A stretch of 64,000 nucleotides of DNA, from NCBI GenBank assembly GCA_020747065.1, contig JAGMVK010000020.1:186001-250000 (forward strand). The letters run 5' to 3'. This stretch comes from Cadophora sp. MPI-SDFR-AT-0126. Taxonomy: Eukaryota; Ascomycota; Leotiomycetes; Helotiales; Ploettnerulaceae. Made by a program: the position numbers and the translations under genes. A model generated the notes under the pieces. The model saw only the letters and a program-made list of their open reading frames with translations. It had not been told where the DNA came from and did not search any database. This document shows, in pieces, positions 37,700-50,257 of this stretch (position 1 is the first letter of the stretch; every line of letters begins with the position of its first letter).

Positions 37700-39540
37700 C
37701 TTCAGATTAGGGTAAGAGAGAGGAAGAGATAGCTATAGGAGTAGAGGCGGAAGTAGTAGCGATATAGTTAGGACCGCGACTAGTGGAAACGCTACTAGAT
37801 AATACTACGAAGCTCTCGTAGGAGTTTCGAAAGAACTTCTACGATAGCTATTCTAAGGGCGAATTCCTATTCCTAGACTTTTAGGAATATTTCGGAAATT
37901 AGTCTCTAGGCCACTTCGCTTGTATTAAGAAGGTGGAACGAATATATCTACGTAACACGTTACGAGTAAATAGCGTATTCGTACGAAAGGATAAGACACT
38001 AATTACGGTTGCACTTACTTAGATAGCTCGAGCTGAAACTAACTTTTAGCCGGAAGAATAGCTAGAGTTGCAGATTCGGAACGCTCCCGATATAGTACCG
38101 GACTATATTTAGAACCCTTGCTAAGCGATAGCTTCAACTACCTAAATACTTTATTAAGGAATACTACTACTATCTCAACGCAACAGGCTAACTGTAGTGA
38201 TTGATTCTACTGAATCGACTCCTTCAGATAAGGAAGAGGGATTACGCTAATATATTCCGTTAAGGAGTAATTTCCTAAGAGCTAAGGTGTCTCAGATCTC
38301 AGACTATCTTATGACCCCTACTTATATAAGGACTATTATTCTAGACGATAATCTATACGCCGTAACACCACTAGTTCGTATAAAGAGAGAGTTCTTATTT
38401 ACCCCTGGGAGAGAATCCCTGAATATAGCGCTAAAGTGGAGACCGAACGAGAATCTATTACTAAACCCTGTACCAATTCTAGAAGTGTACCTACGGGATA
38501 GATCTTTACCCTTATTTATAGTACTGAGAATAATCGGACTATATATAGAACAGATATAGCCGCCTTAGTATATTATGGAAACACTGACGTAAGATTAATT
38601 GAAATCGCTAGTGAACCTTAGTAAGATATACACTAAAGAGCTTTAGTATAATAAGTCTAAAGACTACTTAGACGAGAAACTATATATCTTTACCGACTTC
38701 TACTAGAAAGCAGGTATTAATTATAATATTTAGTACCGGGTATTTCCGACGATACTCCGGGATAGAGTATCTACGTACTATTACTAGTACTTTCAGAATA
38801 AAGGGTATAACTTTAACGAACTTATTAAAGTAATACGTACTAATTTTGAGACGGAAGAGAGAGCTAACTAATTCCTTAGCTGATAGTTTAGCTTAACCTT
38901 CTTATTATTTTAAGCTGAACCTTACTAGAAGGGCAGGCTAATTCTAGTCTAGTTAGAGAACTTTACTAGAGAGCTGTAGAGTATCCAACTTAGTCTTAAA
39001 GATAATAATATACGGAATAATAAAACTTTACGCGATAAACTCGTGCAGGGAGTTTCAGGTAACTTACTCTTTAAGATAGCACTATTTTAAGTACTACTAA
39101 CTTTCCCTATATTAATGGATAGTCTTCGCACGGCTCTAAGCGTGGAAACGGCTTATGAGCCAGGATTACGAGTTAGTAAACACACCGATTCAGGGCTGAG
39201 TCGACACCGTACTTACGTTACGGACGGGATAGCCTACTACTCGGACTGAAGGATGAAGTTTTCCGCAGGTAATAAACGCGGAACTATATTCAAGCCTAAG
39301 CTAAGTTATATAGGGTATATCGTCTGTAAGAAGATAGACTGCCATAGCAGCTGCTATTCTAACGAGGAGCAGGCAGCCTCTAAAGCGCGATACTTTACTG
39401 TACGAAAAGCTAAAGGTATGAAACCTACAGAGGTATCATTTCAAGCCTACCTAGTATATATAGAGGGAGTCGGATCAGGTTCGGAGGATATTTAGGGTCA
39501 GTTAGGAAGAGATGACCTAGATGACCCTGATAACTAAGAT
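37700..39540 (+). pseudogene. Copia gag remnant with zinc-knuckle-like motif
   Basis: Two open pieces remain, 38287-38559 and 39253-39495. The second contains IVCKKIDCHSSCYSNEE, which resembles the CxxC...C zinc-binding segment found at the end of gag in fungal copia elements. In-frame stops separate the pieces. Limits are approximate. Confidence 0.6.
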
Positions 39541-42500
39541 ACTTCTTCCGGGATTAATGAAACTTCTATAGATTCAGATAGCGGATATAGCGATAGATTA
39601 GCTAACTTTATAACTATATTCAGTGCTAGTGAGGTAATATATAATACGCGGGAAGTAATAGAATAACTTAAAGAGAAGAAGGCTACTTATATCTTAGAAA
39701 GCCGGATTTAGAAACCTCCAGAAAATAAGGCTTATACGATTTAATAGACAGACTATTTCTTCTAAGGTCTTCTCATTAATATAGGCGCTTCTAATAAAAA
39801 CGTTGGAGGTCTTAATTAATTACGTACGTTGTAACGGATTCAAAATATTAAATACGATACTAGCGAGTTAGGTAAGAGTCGGATTAAATTCGGAGCAGGT
39901 TCACGACCTTCCCTTAGAATCGCTATAGTAGATACTCTAGTTGGAATTTTGGATTTCTATATTATAGATACAGACGTGCTATTCCTGCTATACTTACAAT
40001 AAATAGATAAGATAGGGGCATACTACGATAATATATAGAATATATTAGTTTAAGGTGATAAGAAGTACTTAATTATATAGAAGGATGATTATCTATGGCT
40101 GCTCTTAGACTAAAATCATTAACTTATCGATTCTTCGAATAGTACCATCAACGAGTGCTACTTAACGGAGACAGAGATTCGCCGGCTATATAGGAGATTC
40201 GGCTATCTATCAGTATAATAGTTGCAATACCTGTTAGATTAAGCAGGCTATAATTCCGATTCCGAGATCATGTTACGAGTTAAAGAGATATGTAAGTATT
40301 ACTAGAAACACGTAGATACTCTATATTGCTTTCGCTTTAAATTGTAAGACGATATCGACTTTAATTATATAGTCTATGTTAATATAGTATAATTTGGGAA
40401 CTGATATACACTTCATATAGTTAACGAGGCCATAGGGTTCGGAGCTGCGAAACTACTCCGAAGGCGCCCCGGATTAGCTACAGCTTAAGCTACCTTTAAT
40501 ACTTTTAAGTTAGTATAGATAGACATATATATTAGGCCCCTAGACTTTATTATCTACAACTATAGAACTAACTTTAACTCTGAGGAGTTTCGGGGAGCAC
40601 TTAGAGTAGTAGGAAGTACACTAAAGCTTATGCCTATAGAGGTATACTACTCAGTTAGTAAAGTAGAACGGTATTATCGTCTACTTAGGCGTGCTTATGA
40701 AATCGTTATAGTAGAGCATCCCGATCTAAGCGACGAGGATCGATTATAAATAGCTATTAAAGCTATTAACGATATAGCTGGACCGAATAGCTTAATTCTT
40801 ATACTACTTGTTTTTAGAGCTTACCCTAGAATAACAGAAATGGATCCTCTAAACCCGTCTATTTAGTAACGTGCGGAAACTATTAAAAAGGCTATAAAAG
40901 AAGTACGTAAGGTGCATACTAAACGCCAAGCTAACGATGCGCTGGTAACCTGTAATAGCCCTAGTACGACGTATATTTATGATCTCCGGCTTTAAGATTA
41001 AGTTTTAGTATAGCGAGAAAAGAAAGGCTGGAGAGGACTATATATTTTCTTAGGAATAGAAAGCGAGGTATGCAGGATCGATATAGATAATAGTAGAGTA
41101 CGTATATTCTGATTAATATCTGTGCGCTTATTTAAAATAGATATATCTAGTGTTGAATAAAAGAAAGAAAAAGTGCTAGATATGACCTGTAAGCTTGGCT
41201 TACTAGTCCGAAAAGCCTACGAAATAGCACCGAAACTCCTCTGAATCACGGTTAAGATCCCATTTATAAAACTAATCCCGGGACTACTAATAATTAATAA
41301 CGACTATAATACTAACGTGTTTCTAACTGAGAAGGAAATAAGGGATTAAGGGCTATCGATTAAGCTACGTGTAGAGAGCAAGATTACTATACCTGGCTTA
41401 CTATTCCAGTAGTCCTGTCGAGTTAAGTATAAGGCTCTTATTAAGAGAGGCGTTTTTATACTGATTTCCAGAAATAACCCCAGAGTAAGAGGCCACTGTA
41501 TCTTCAAATTAAGAATAGTAGACGAAGTAAAAGGCAAGGAATCATTAATACTATACGAGAAATCGAGGCTTATTATCTAATACTTTAATAATAAAGGTAA
41601 GAAAGAGATATTAACTTAATCTCTAATTATTTAATAAGTAAGTCAGCGATTAATTATATTATTAGCTACTACTATAAGATATCTAAATCAGATCTGAAAG
41701 AGATCTGATATATATCTAGTAATTCGGGATATCACCTAGGCCTATATCTAGTTGATAATAAAACTTCTTAGGAATATCCTTACGTAGCTACTTAAAGAGA
41801 TTATAAATAAGTTCCCTCCTAATACGATATTTATAGTAATGCTTCCTCTTTATAGTATACCAGAATCCGGAAATCACTGGTTTAATACTTACCATAAATA
41901 TTATATAGAAAAACTTCAAATAGAAATATTAACGTATAACCCTTACTTACTAATTAGCACTAAAGACAGCCACGATTTTAGGATTATTGGAATATAAACA
42001 GACGACATGTTAATCCTCGGAGATAATGAATTCTTAGTATAAGAGCAGGAAGGGATTACGAAAGCTAATTTCTTAATAAAACTAATTCAGGTCCTAAACC
42101 CTTCTGAATTTATTACGTTTAACGGATATACTATCACTTTGGCCGGGAATAATATTTATATATCGCAGAAAGGTTAAGGAACGAGACTAGAGTTAATTGA
42201 TATAATAGCGCTAGATTACAAGAAAGTATATATAGAATAACGAGCTCGCGGCGCGTATATTACAATAATCTGTTAACTTGAAGCTACCTTTGATTTATTA
42301 GTGGTAGCGTAATATCAGGATCTAATAGTAGAAGACGCGAAGGCCCTGAACTAATGTCTTTAATAGCAAATAGATAATACGGAGAGAAGTTTACAGTACA
42401 TACTAGTGGACCTATACTCTGCCAGACTTTACGTCTTTATTAATAGATTATTTACTAATAATAAGGATCTAAGCTTATAGATTAGGTTTCTAGTAATAAT

Positions 42501-42960
42501 TAGATTAGAAACAGAGGGGGATTCGGAATTTACCCTCTCTAGTAACATTATTTATGTAAGCTCTATAAAGTGTAAGAGAGTAACACGTGCTGTACTTGCT
42601 TCGGAGCTATATGCTATAGTAGCAGGAATCGATATGTTAATTACTTTAGGAACTACCGTTAATATGGTAACGGATAAGCTTAGACTCCTACGGCTTCCGA
42701 CCGTAGTATATATAGATTCCCTATCTCTTTATAAGTGTATTATTAAACTTAGCACTATAAAGGAGAAGTGTTTAATAATTAATATTATAGTAATTTAGTA
42801 GTCATATAAGCGCAGGGAGCTAACGGAGATTCAGTGGATTAATGGCACTAGTAATCCTGCTAATGCTATAATAAAGATAGTACTAAATAAAGCTCTCTAA
42901 GAGCTAATTAATACTAATACCTTAACTATAAAGATAGAAGGTTAGGTTCAGAGGCTACTT
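39541..42960 (+). pseudogene. Copia pol remnant (integrase region, RT, RNase H)
   Basis: Near 41990-42030 the plus strand reads TDDMLILGD, the fungal-copia form of the RT catalytic box. Near 42590-42640 ASELYAIVAGIDML is the RNase H block, and near 42700-42890 YIDSLSLYKCIIKL...IQWINGTSNPANA closes the RNase H domain. Stops occur inside the frame. The integrase part (39.6-41 kb) is only assigned by position. Confidence 0.75.
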
Positions 42961-42999
42961 GATATTAATTTGAAGGCTCGTTTGACTTATGATTAAGAC

Positions 43000-44200
43000 T
43001 TACGAGTCGATAAGGTCGATTCAGGGGAGTAATAGAGGAGTTTCAGATAAGGAGTAGTTTTTCCTTTATTATAATTTCCTTATAACTCTTATTAATTACT
43101 TACAAGTATTTTCATTTCTATTTAAGATACGGAGGAGAGAACGAGTTTAATTTGCATTTAATTACTCTCTGATTCAAAGTACTAACGGGCGGCCTTACAA
43201 CGACACTCTAACAGGGACTAAATACCGGTTTCACTACAGGGAGCTACTTCCGTACACTAGTATAAAGAAAGTGCCGCTACGAAGAACTAGCTACGAAGCC
43301 TTTCCGAAATAAGGCTTATTCCCCTAATTGTAAGTAGCTCCTAAATCGACTGGCTTAGCGCTAGTTTCCTTCACCTCCGCGCTACTTAGGTATCTTCCAC
43401 CCTGAGTTCTCTTTACCTGAGGGGCCGGGTTAGCTCCCTTATTATCTTTATCTCTATCTCTATCTTATCCCGCAGGACGCTTACGCTTATCACTACTACG
43501 ACGAGTAATAACTGTAGCTACGGCCTTCTCCACTCGCTTCTCTATATAGGAGAGGATCTACCTGTAGTCCTATAAAAGGTTAGCTGGACGTGAACCGGAG
43601 TATATATAGTAGAGATTCGGAATAAAAAGAAAAGGGGATTACCTATGAATTAACTTTAGGCGAGATCCGCTATCCTAGTATAGAGAGCACGAGTCTCCTT
43701 TAATAACGCTAAACTTAACTCGTTGCGAGTTTTTAGTAACTTAGCGACTGTAACACAGAGCTCTGCATTAAGAGTAGTAGTAGTAGTAGAGATGTTATTA
43801 GTCTCCTTAAGAGTCCAGGTAAGTAGGAGATCTTAGTACTTAGCTTCTAAGTACTAGGGCAGCTATATACGGGTTAGTTACGGATTATATTCGGGGATCC
43901 GAGATCCTAAATAATAAAAAGAAAGGGGGAAATAAAGGGAGTACTTATAGGAGTGCAGATTTCGCTCTGATTAGTATAGTATAAGTATTTCTTACTCTTC
44001 CGGTTCTTGAAGGCGCAGACGTAATTAGGTTTCTTGATTATAGCTTAGACGTAGCGAATATAGTCCTTCCGGTGGGCAGAGGCGAGAGCTCTAAATAGTA
44101 TAGGTGCAGGCACTATTTATATTAGTATCTGTTTCACTACTAAACTACCTACGATTCTTTTGTTTTATATATATACTTTTGCTTATTTAATTTAGTATAG
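43000..44200 (-). pseudogene. Antisense coding remnant between copia RNase H and 3' LTR
   Basis: On the minus strand, 43980-44100 reads ASAHRKDYIRYV, a stop, then KKPNYVCAFKNRKSKKYLYY and EICTP, with spaced cysteines. Further along, near 43650-43790, LKTRNELSLALLKETRALYT is a plausible coiled coil. Short pyrimidine-rich stretches ending in AG between the pieces look like introns. An extra gene in opposite orientation within the 3' part of a retroelement is possible, but the sequence is decayed and I recognise no family. Confidence 0.4.
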
Positions 44201-44619
44201 GCTATAGTAAAATGTTAGCGAATATCTCTGGAGATCGATAATTCTATGTATGTACGGAGAGTTTTTTAATGTTTACTTAAAGAAAGAAAGCTTTAGAATA
44301 GAGGGAGATCTGGTTTTTGTAATAGTATAGCTAGCGGTGGTCTTACTTAGTGTCTGTTTACTTACTATTATCTTCTAACGGGCTGTATTAACTACTTCTG
44401 TAGGAGGTTTTTTAGGCCAGAATCAGAGGTCTTTCGGACTATGGTACTTCCGTAGCTCCGTACCTAGTACGCTTATTCTATTTTTCTTTACGAATATAGT
44501 TATTCTATATAGCTTGTTTTCTTTACTATTAGGTTGGAGGTTTGATTCTATATTGGAGATTCGCTTCTATACTATGAAGATTCGCTTGGAAGTGTCCTTC
44601 TAAAAAGAAGAGTTGCTAG

Positions 44620-44836
44620 TGTTAGTCCGTAGGCTTATCTAAAGTATATCTTAGCTAGAATAGGGGGTAGGACTACTTACGGGGGTGATTTAGTAGCGTT
44701 TTGGGAGGTAGTATATAGTCTAGTACCTCCCACCCCCTCTTAGAAGAAACACAGATTTTCCATACTATTAAGCTTGATATGCATATACATGATATTTACG
44801 TTTGATTCTTAGCTTATATTCGGTATTGAACCGACA
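44620..44836 (+). repeat. Copia 3' LTR
   Basis: 217 bp, followed immediately by the second TATAG copy at 44837-44841. Confidence 0.92.
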
Positions 44837-44841
44837 TATAG

Positions 44842-47341
44842 GGAGTAATATTAGGATTAGTTTAAAAGTAACTTAAAGGAGATATTCTTTTAGCATTTAA
44901 ATTATAAAAAAGAGATATTTTCATTATATCTTATTCTTTTAAATTACTAAATCTCTATAGTTTATATTACTCTAATAATCTTATTATAAAAGGAGTTATA
45001 TATATAAAAAGAGTAAGACTAGTTCTTAAGATTATTATTTAGTAAGTAAGTAATTAAATAGCTATAAGAATTAATTCTAGTCTATCTATAACTTAAGATA
45101 GAATTAATATATTTATTTAATACTTATTATTATATCTTACTTTCCTAAGTTAAGGATTATAAAGGGATAGTTATATATATGTTAATTATTAATTATTAAG
45201 TATAAACGCATATAGTAGGTAGCGTAGCTTTTAACTAAGCTTTAAAAGCTATGAATTAGTACTATATGCAGGAGGGGCTGAATCTTCACTCCTAATACTT
45301 ATAAAAGATATATAAATATAGTCCGATTTATAAAAAGATAATTATTTACTTTAGTATCTACTAATATAAAGAATATAATTTCTAATCTATTTATACTAAG
45401 TATATAATTAACTATAAATTACTTTTTTTTTATTAAAGAATTCAAATTAAGTTTTAATAGATTATATTTATATAAGCTTAAGAAGGAGTCTTTCCTTAAG
45501 CCTTTTTATTTTCTTATACTTAATCTTTCTTACTCTTTATTATCTTTTTAGTATTATTATTAACTTTCTCTTTATTAAGAATCTAAACCTTAGCTAATTT
45601 AGAATAGTCTAATTTATAATATCTAAACTTTTTATACTTATAATACTTTACTTATAAATTACTAAAACCTCCTTAAGGTTTTTATATGCCCTTCTAATAT
45701 AGTAAAGTAGGAATTATAAAGGTTTATAGTATTAAATAATAGTAGAAGAAAGTATTAGGAGAAGAAGTAAGTTTAAGTACTAATTAAGAAGTAAGTAGTT
45801 CGGAAGTCTTCTAAAAGGGGCTTAACCTAGTTACCCTTTAAGGAGAGTCTGATTTATAGAGGTTAATAAGAGATAAGTTAAGTTATGTATTTTATTACTT
45901 ATTAATATTAATTAAGATAAGATGAATTATTATTACTATATAATTATCTTACTATAAGCTCTTAATTAATATAGTAGTAGTATAAAGCTAGGGAGTAATT
46001 TTAAGTTATATAAAGAAGAACTATTTTATATGAATTACGTTTTCTTAGATTATAGTATTCTGGAATCTTATATAAAATTAAGTAAAGGTTTTATATACGT
46101 AATCTAATTCTTATATACTTATATTAAAGAACTTAGTATAAGCCTTATAAGCTTCATTTCTAATAAGAAAGTAGGTCTTTAGTAAAGAAATTATTTCCGG
46201 GACTATCCGGAATATATTAGTTTTAAATAAGTATTAAGGCTTTAGGTAAGAGCGGGCTAAGCTAATAATTAATTCCTATACTAAAGCTCGCTATATTTAA
46301 GTATTTAAATAAAGACTTATATTAACTTCTAATTAATCTTTAATTAAAACTTTCTATTACTTAAATATTAAGTTAGTTTTATTATCTAAGGAAGAGATCT
46401 TTTCTATAAATTATACCTTAGGTTCTTAAGGGATATTTAATTCTGCCTTAAATATAATAAAAAAAGTATTTTCTAGCTTAAATAGGGTATATTTACTTTA
46501 ATCTATGAATTTGTTTTTTTTTATTAATTAAATAATTAATAATATAGTTCTAAGGGAAATTAAGGTAGGATTAGCAGGGGGTACTACTAGTGTAGCTTAA
46601 GCAGAAATTAGTAATTACTTAATATAAGCTAAGAAGGCCTCTTAAGCATAATTTCGATTCTTTATAAATTAGATAATTCCTCTTAATATATCTAGATTAT
46701 TAAAGTCTCTTTTATCTTAGTTTATATAATCTTTACTTTTATTATCTTAAGTCTTATAGCTAAAAAAGCTTCTAATTAGAGTTAAAGAATTAAAAGTATT
46801 ATTAGTAACTTTACTAAATAAACCTACTATATTAGTAGTATCTATAATAGAAATAGAAAAAGATTTAGGCGTGATTTAAATTAGTTCTAAAATAGGGGTT
46901 TTAGGAGTATTAAGGAAATACTTTGTAATTTCCTAGTAAGGAATATTAGTATTAAGGTAGTTTTTATATACTATAATTCTATAAGCAGTAGGAGTTATAT
47001 AATTATATTCTAAAGAAGAATAAAAGTAGTTTAAAAAAAATTCATAAACTTAAGAGTTCTAATAGTAATAGTTATAATACCTTAAATTTATCTATAGCGG
47101 TCTCTATATAAAGGGGATTATTTAGAGTCTTTATTAATAAAGACTACTCTACTCTAATTATACTAATTTATAATAAGTAAAACTAAACCCTAGTTTATTA
47201 GTTTATTCAGGAGATTTCTGAAATCCTAACTCTTTAAGAATAGTAATTAAAAGCAATTCAAATAAGAATTAGTTAATTATATCTTTTAAGTAATAGGATA
47301 TTATATAAGTTATCCTTAGTAAGAATAACCTTCTTATTTAA
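44842..47341 (-). pseudogene. Gypsy gag region remnant
   Basis: Near 45600-45660 the minus strand reads YYKYKKFRYYKLD, what a CCHC zinc knuckle (CYKCGKxGHYKLDC) becomes when Cys codons TGT mutate to TAT. The rest is too eroded to read. It lies next to the 5' LTR of the element, as expected for gag. Confidence 0.55.
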
Positions 47342-47563
47342 TATAATAACGCAATATTACTAAATATAGTATTAAGTATAGAAGTAAGAGGATAAGTAAA
47401 TAATAATATTATAAGTCTAGTATAAAGGAAATAAGAAAGTAAGGAGCCCTTATAAGGAGAGCGGTCCTATATATATACGAATCTAGTCCGGCTTCCGTCC
47501 GGTAATATTCCGGCTAAACCTGAGTACCCCTATTTCCAGTACTTCCGTCACTTCAACGTTACA
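47342..47563 (-). repeat. Gypsy LTR (right, 5' in element orientation)
   Basis: Ends GTTACA; the opposite end has mutated from TGTAAC to TATAAT. Less A+T-rich than the left copy in its last 100 bases. Confidence 0.85.
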
Positions 47564-48294
47564 GAGATTAAGTTAATATCCTAATTCTTAATAATAATAT
47601 ATTAATAACTCTTATTAATAAAAGGCTATATATTAAAGTTGATATTTTATAGTTCCTTATTAAATAGTACTTTTAAATTAAATAAAGTCTTTTTCCTTAA
47701 AAAGAGAGTTATAGGAATAAAGAATAGAACTAAGGATAAGGGTATATCTACTACTTCTTTTCTTAGTACTATCTTGCTTAATTTCTAACACTAGGCCTTT
47801 AAAAAAGAAGTTTCTAGATTAGTAACTTATTCTTTAGACTTAGAAGTAATTATCTTATATTTATAATACTTTATAAGAGCTTAATTATAAATTTATAGAA
47901 CTTAATATTTATTAAATACTAAGAGTAAATTAGTATTAGATTTTAACTACTACTTTAAATTTTACTTATCTTCTAGGACTAGCCCTTATATATACTATAA
48001 AGTATAAATTAATTTAAATAATATCTTAAATTATTAAAAATTTCAAATTAATTAAAATTGTTTTAGTAAAGTTATTAAAAAGTATTACTATATAATAGAG
48101 CTAAAGGAAGGGTGTGGATACGAAAAAAGTAGTGGGGTCGCTAAATCCTGTGATTAAAAGACGTTATGTAAAAAGTTGTAGCGCTCCAAGAATAACTAAG
48201 ATAAGCGCTCGCTCCAAACCTTTTGCTATTCAATTGAATCCCACATCTGCGATGTTTCTTCCAATCCTCCTCCGACTGTATTATCCTAGCGCAG

Positions 48295-50257
48295 ATGCCT
48301 CAACTTACTCGCATTCTTCATCGACCCCTACTTAGGTCCCTCATTACTCAAGTATTGCCGTCCAAAGATTGTGTTCCGCCACACATTTTGTCCCACTTCG
48401 TTTCCAGCAAGTCTCGTATCCGCCACAATCTGTCACGGACAATGTCTACGAATTCAAAATCGCCATATGAGCACTTCTTCCACTACACGAGTGGCCGTTG
48501 GTTATGGGATGAAGAGAGCCAGCGACGTGAGCGATTCCTCGTATTCAATGTGCAAGAACTTCAGCGCATCGCAGCCGAAAGCGTAGGAGCGCAATGCTGT
48601 GTATCCATAACCAAACTCGCTGAAGGTGGATATAACAAGGTGTTTCGGCTGGTCATGGACAACGGTTCTGTCGCGATTGCACGCTTACCGAACCCGAACG
48701 CTGGCCCTGCCCAGAAGACGACTGCTTCTGAAGTTGCAACCATGGATTTTGTGAGTTTTCTCTATAATTGCTGTCGCAAAGGATATTGACTAATATTGTA
48801 CCCTCGTCTAGGCTAGAACCGTACTCAACATTCCCGTTCCAAAAGTTTTCGCTTGGAGTGCAGCAGCAAATAATCCTGTAGGAGCCGAGTATATTATCAT
48901 GGAGGCACCAGGGACAAAGCTAGAGGACGTCTGGGACAGCAAAAGAATTTCTGAAAAAACGGATATTGTGAAGGGCATAGTCGAAATTGAGAAGAAGCTG
49001 CTCTCAGTGTCTTTCACACGGTTTGTATTTCGTGGGGGGAATGGTACCAGATTGACACTAATGTTAGACTAGGTATGGCAATATTTACTTCTCAAGCGAT
49101 GCATTTCCAGGCTGTGAAGCAGCCAAGGTTGTGGGCGATATCTCTGCAGAATTGAAAGGAGTCGTGGAAAAGCGTTTCATCATCGGACCAGTTGTTGACA
49201 GAGATTTCTGGAATGGGAAACGTGCGTCGATGGCTATTGACAGAGGCCCTTGTAAGTTCAACCCATTTGTATTCAGATATAACTATATTCTACTGATGCC
49301 AAAACGTAGGGAAAAGCCCACAGGATTATCTGACAGCGATAGCTAATCGGGAGATTGCTTGGATAAGTAGCTTTGCTGTTCCAAAACCACCAAACGATAT
49401 ATTTGTCGCATTTGAAGCTCAGAATTCGCCCAGTGCTCACATTTCACTCTACAAAATGTTCTTACGTATTATACCATACCTTTTGCCCAAAAACGAGAAG
49501 CTTTCTGGCTCTACCCTGTGGCACTGGGATATTCATTCCGCAAATCTCTTCGTGGAAGGTAATCGAATTAGCAGTCTCATTGACTGGCAGGATACATGGG
49601 CTGGCCCCCTATTCCTTCAATACCGGCATCCGAAACTCGTGGATTATAATGGGAAGGTGCTGCTAAAGCTCCCAGAGAATTACGAAAGCCTCGAGGGCGA
49701 TGAAAAGGCTCGCACGAGAAAGCAGGTTGAAAAGTCTATTGTCCTGTACACTTACGAAACAGAAACCGATACAAAGAATGCATTGCTCAGCGAGATTCTC
49801 CGCATGCATCATGGCCGACCAAGGAGAGAAACAGTACAGTTTGCTGCGAACACTTGGGATAGAGATATTATCCCTTTTCGGCAATGCCTTATTCGACTCG
49901 AACGGTTCGCTCACTCCTCGTTCTAGCATTTTAAGAATACTACTGACATTCAAAATACACAGGGATTGGGCCGAATTGGGCTTCGATGATCCTTGTCCAA
50001 TACACTTCACAGAAGAGGAGCTGCAGTCTCATTACAGAGACGGTGAGGGGTGGAATGAGCGAGCAGATTTTTGGGATTCATTAGCTGGACTCGTCAATCG
50101 CGATGGATGGACTTCTAATGCGACATACGACCAGGCACTTGAGATGTTCGCTGAGCTCAGGGAGGAAGGATTGAAAAACCTTACTGGAAAAGAGCGAGTG
50201 GATTTTGAGGCGCAGACGAGATGGGCTGAAAGAAAGGCTGATCCAGTTAAAAAATGA
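48295..50257 (+). CDS. Aim9-like mitochondrial phosphotransferase (APH family), 577 aa
   Basis: Five exons: 48295-48750, 48812-49020, 49073-49251, 49310-49904 and 49963-50257, all in phase (578 codons). The N-terminal 50 residues are basic and Ser-rich without acidic residues until late, as in a mitochondrial presequence. Then YTSGRWLWDEE opens the conserved domain. KLAEGGYNKVFRL gives the nucleotide-binding loop, WHWDIHSANLFV the catalytic HxDxxxxN loop, and LIDWQDTWAGP the metal-binding Asp. This matches the fungal family around yeast Aim9, aminoglycoside-phosphotransferase-fold proteins of uncertain substrate. An internal Met at 48445 is an alternative start lacking the presequence. All key residues are intact. 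The gene begins only 115 bp from the outer transposon end. Confidence 0.88.

Larger units (their letters stand above)
37163..44836 (+). mobile_element. Ty1/copia LTR retrotransposon nested in the gypsy element
   Basis: 7674 bp bounded by 217-bp direct repeats that begin TGTT and end GACA. The element is flanked by TATAG on both sides (37158-37162 and 44837-44841), a clean 5-bp target duplication. Plus-strand order is gag with a zinc-knuckle-like motif, then pol with RT and RNase H, then an unusual 1.6-kb stretch before the 3' LTR. It is clearly less A+T-rich than the surrounding gypsy copy, so it is younger. Stops are spread throughout. Confidence 0.9.
32125..47563 (-). mobile_element. Ty3/gypsy LTR retrotransposon, RIP-degraded and split by a copia insertion
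   Basis: Two 222-bp direct repeats bound the element. Without the copia insertion it would be about 7.8 kb. Minus-strand translation, with many stops, gives in order a gag zinc-knuckle remnant (near 45.6 kb), reverse transcriptase (36.0-36.7 kb), and an integrase core (near 34.7 kb), which is the Ty3/gypsy order. Composition is extremely A+T-rich throughout, so the copy cannot be autonomous. I found no matching 5-bp target duplication (GTAGT at left, GAGAT at right). Confidence 0.85.
31577..48178. mobile_element. Outer terminal-inverted-repeat DNA element (RIP-degraded), carrying nested retrotransposons
   Basis: The left end reads CAAGCTTTTTACATAACG after TA (31575-31576). The right end is its inverse, finishing at 48178 before TA (48179-48180). 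The two ends share about 35 close bases and a diverged C-rich extension. TA on both sides suggests a Tc1/mariner/pogo-type element. Only about 1.2 kb belongs to it (31577-32124 and 47564-48178); the rest is the gypsy insertion. The right part is homologous, in reverse orientation, to 62167 onward. No intact transposase frame remains. Confidence 0.6.

Noticed and set aside
32120..47568. A 5-bp target duplication for the gypsy element
   Set aside because: Flanks GTAGT and GAGAT do not match; mutation or rearrangement may have erased it, so none is claimed.
31600..48100. CRISPR array, bacterial operon or viral genome in the A+T-rich block
   Set aside because: No spacer-repeat periodicity, and LTRs, target duplications and pol motifs identify degraded retrotransposons.
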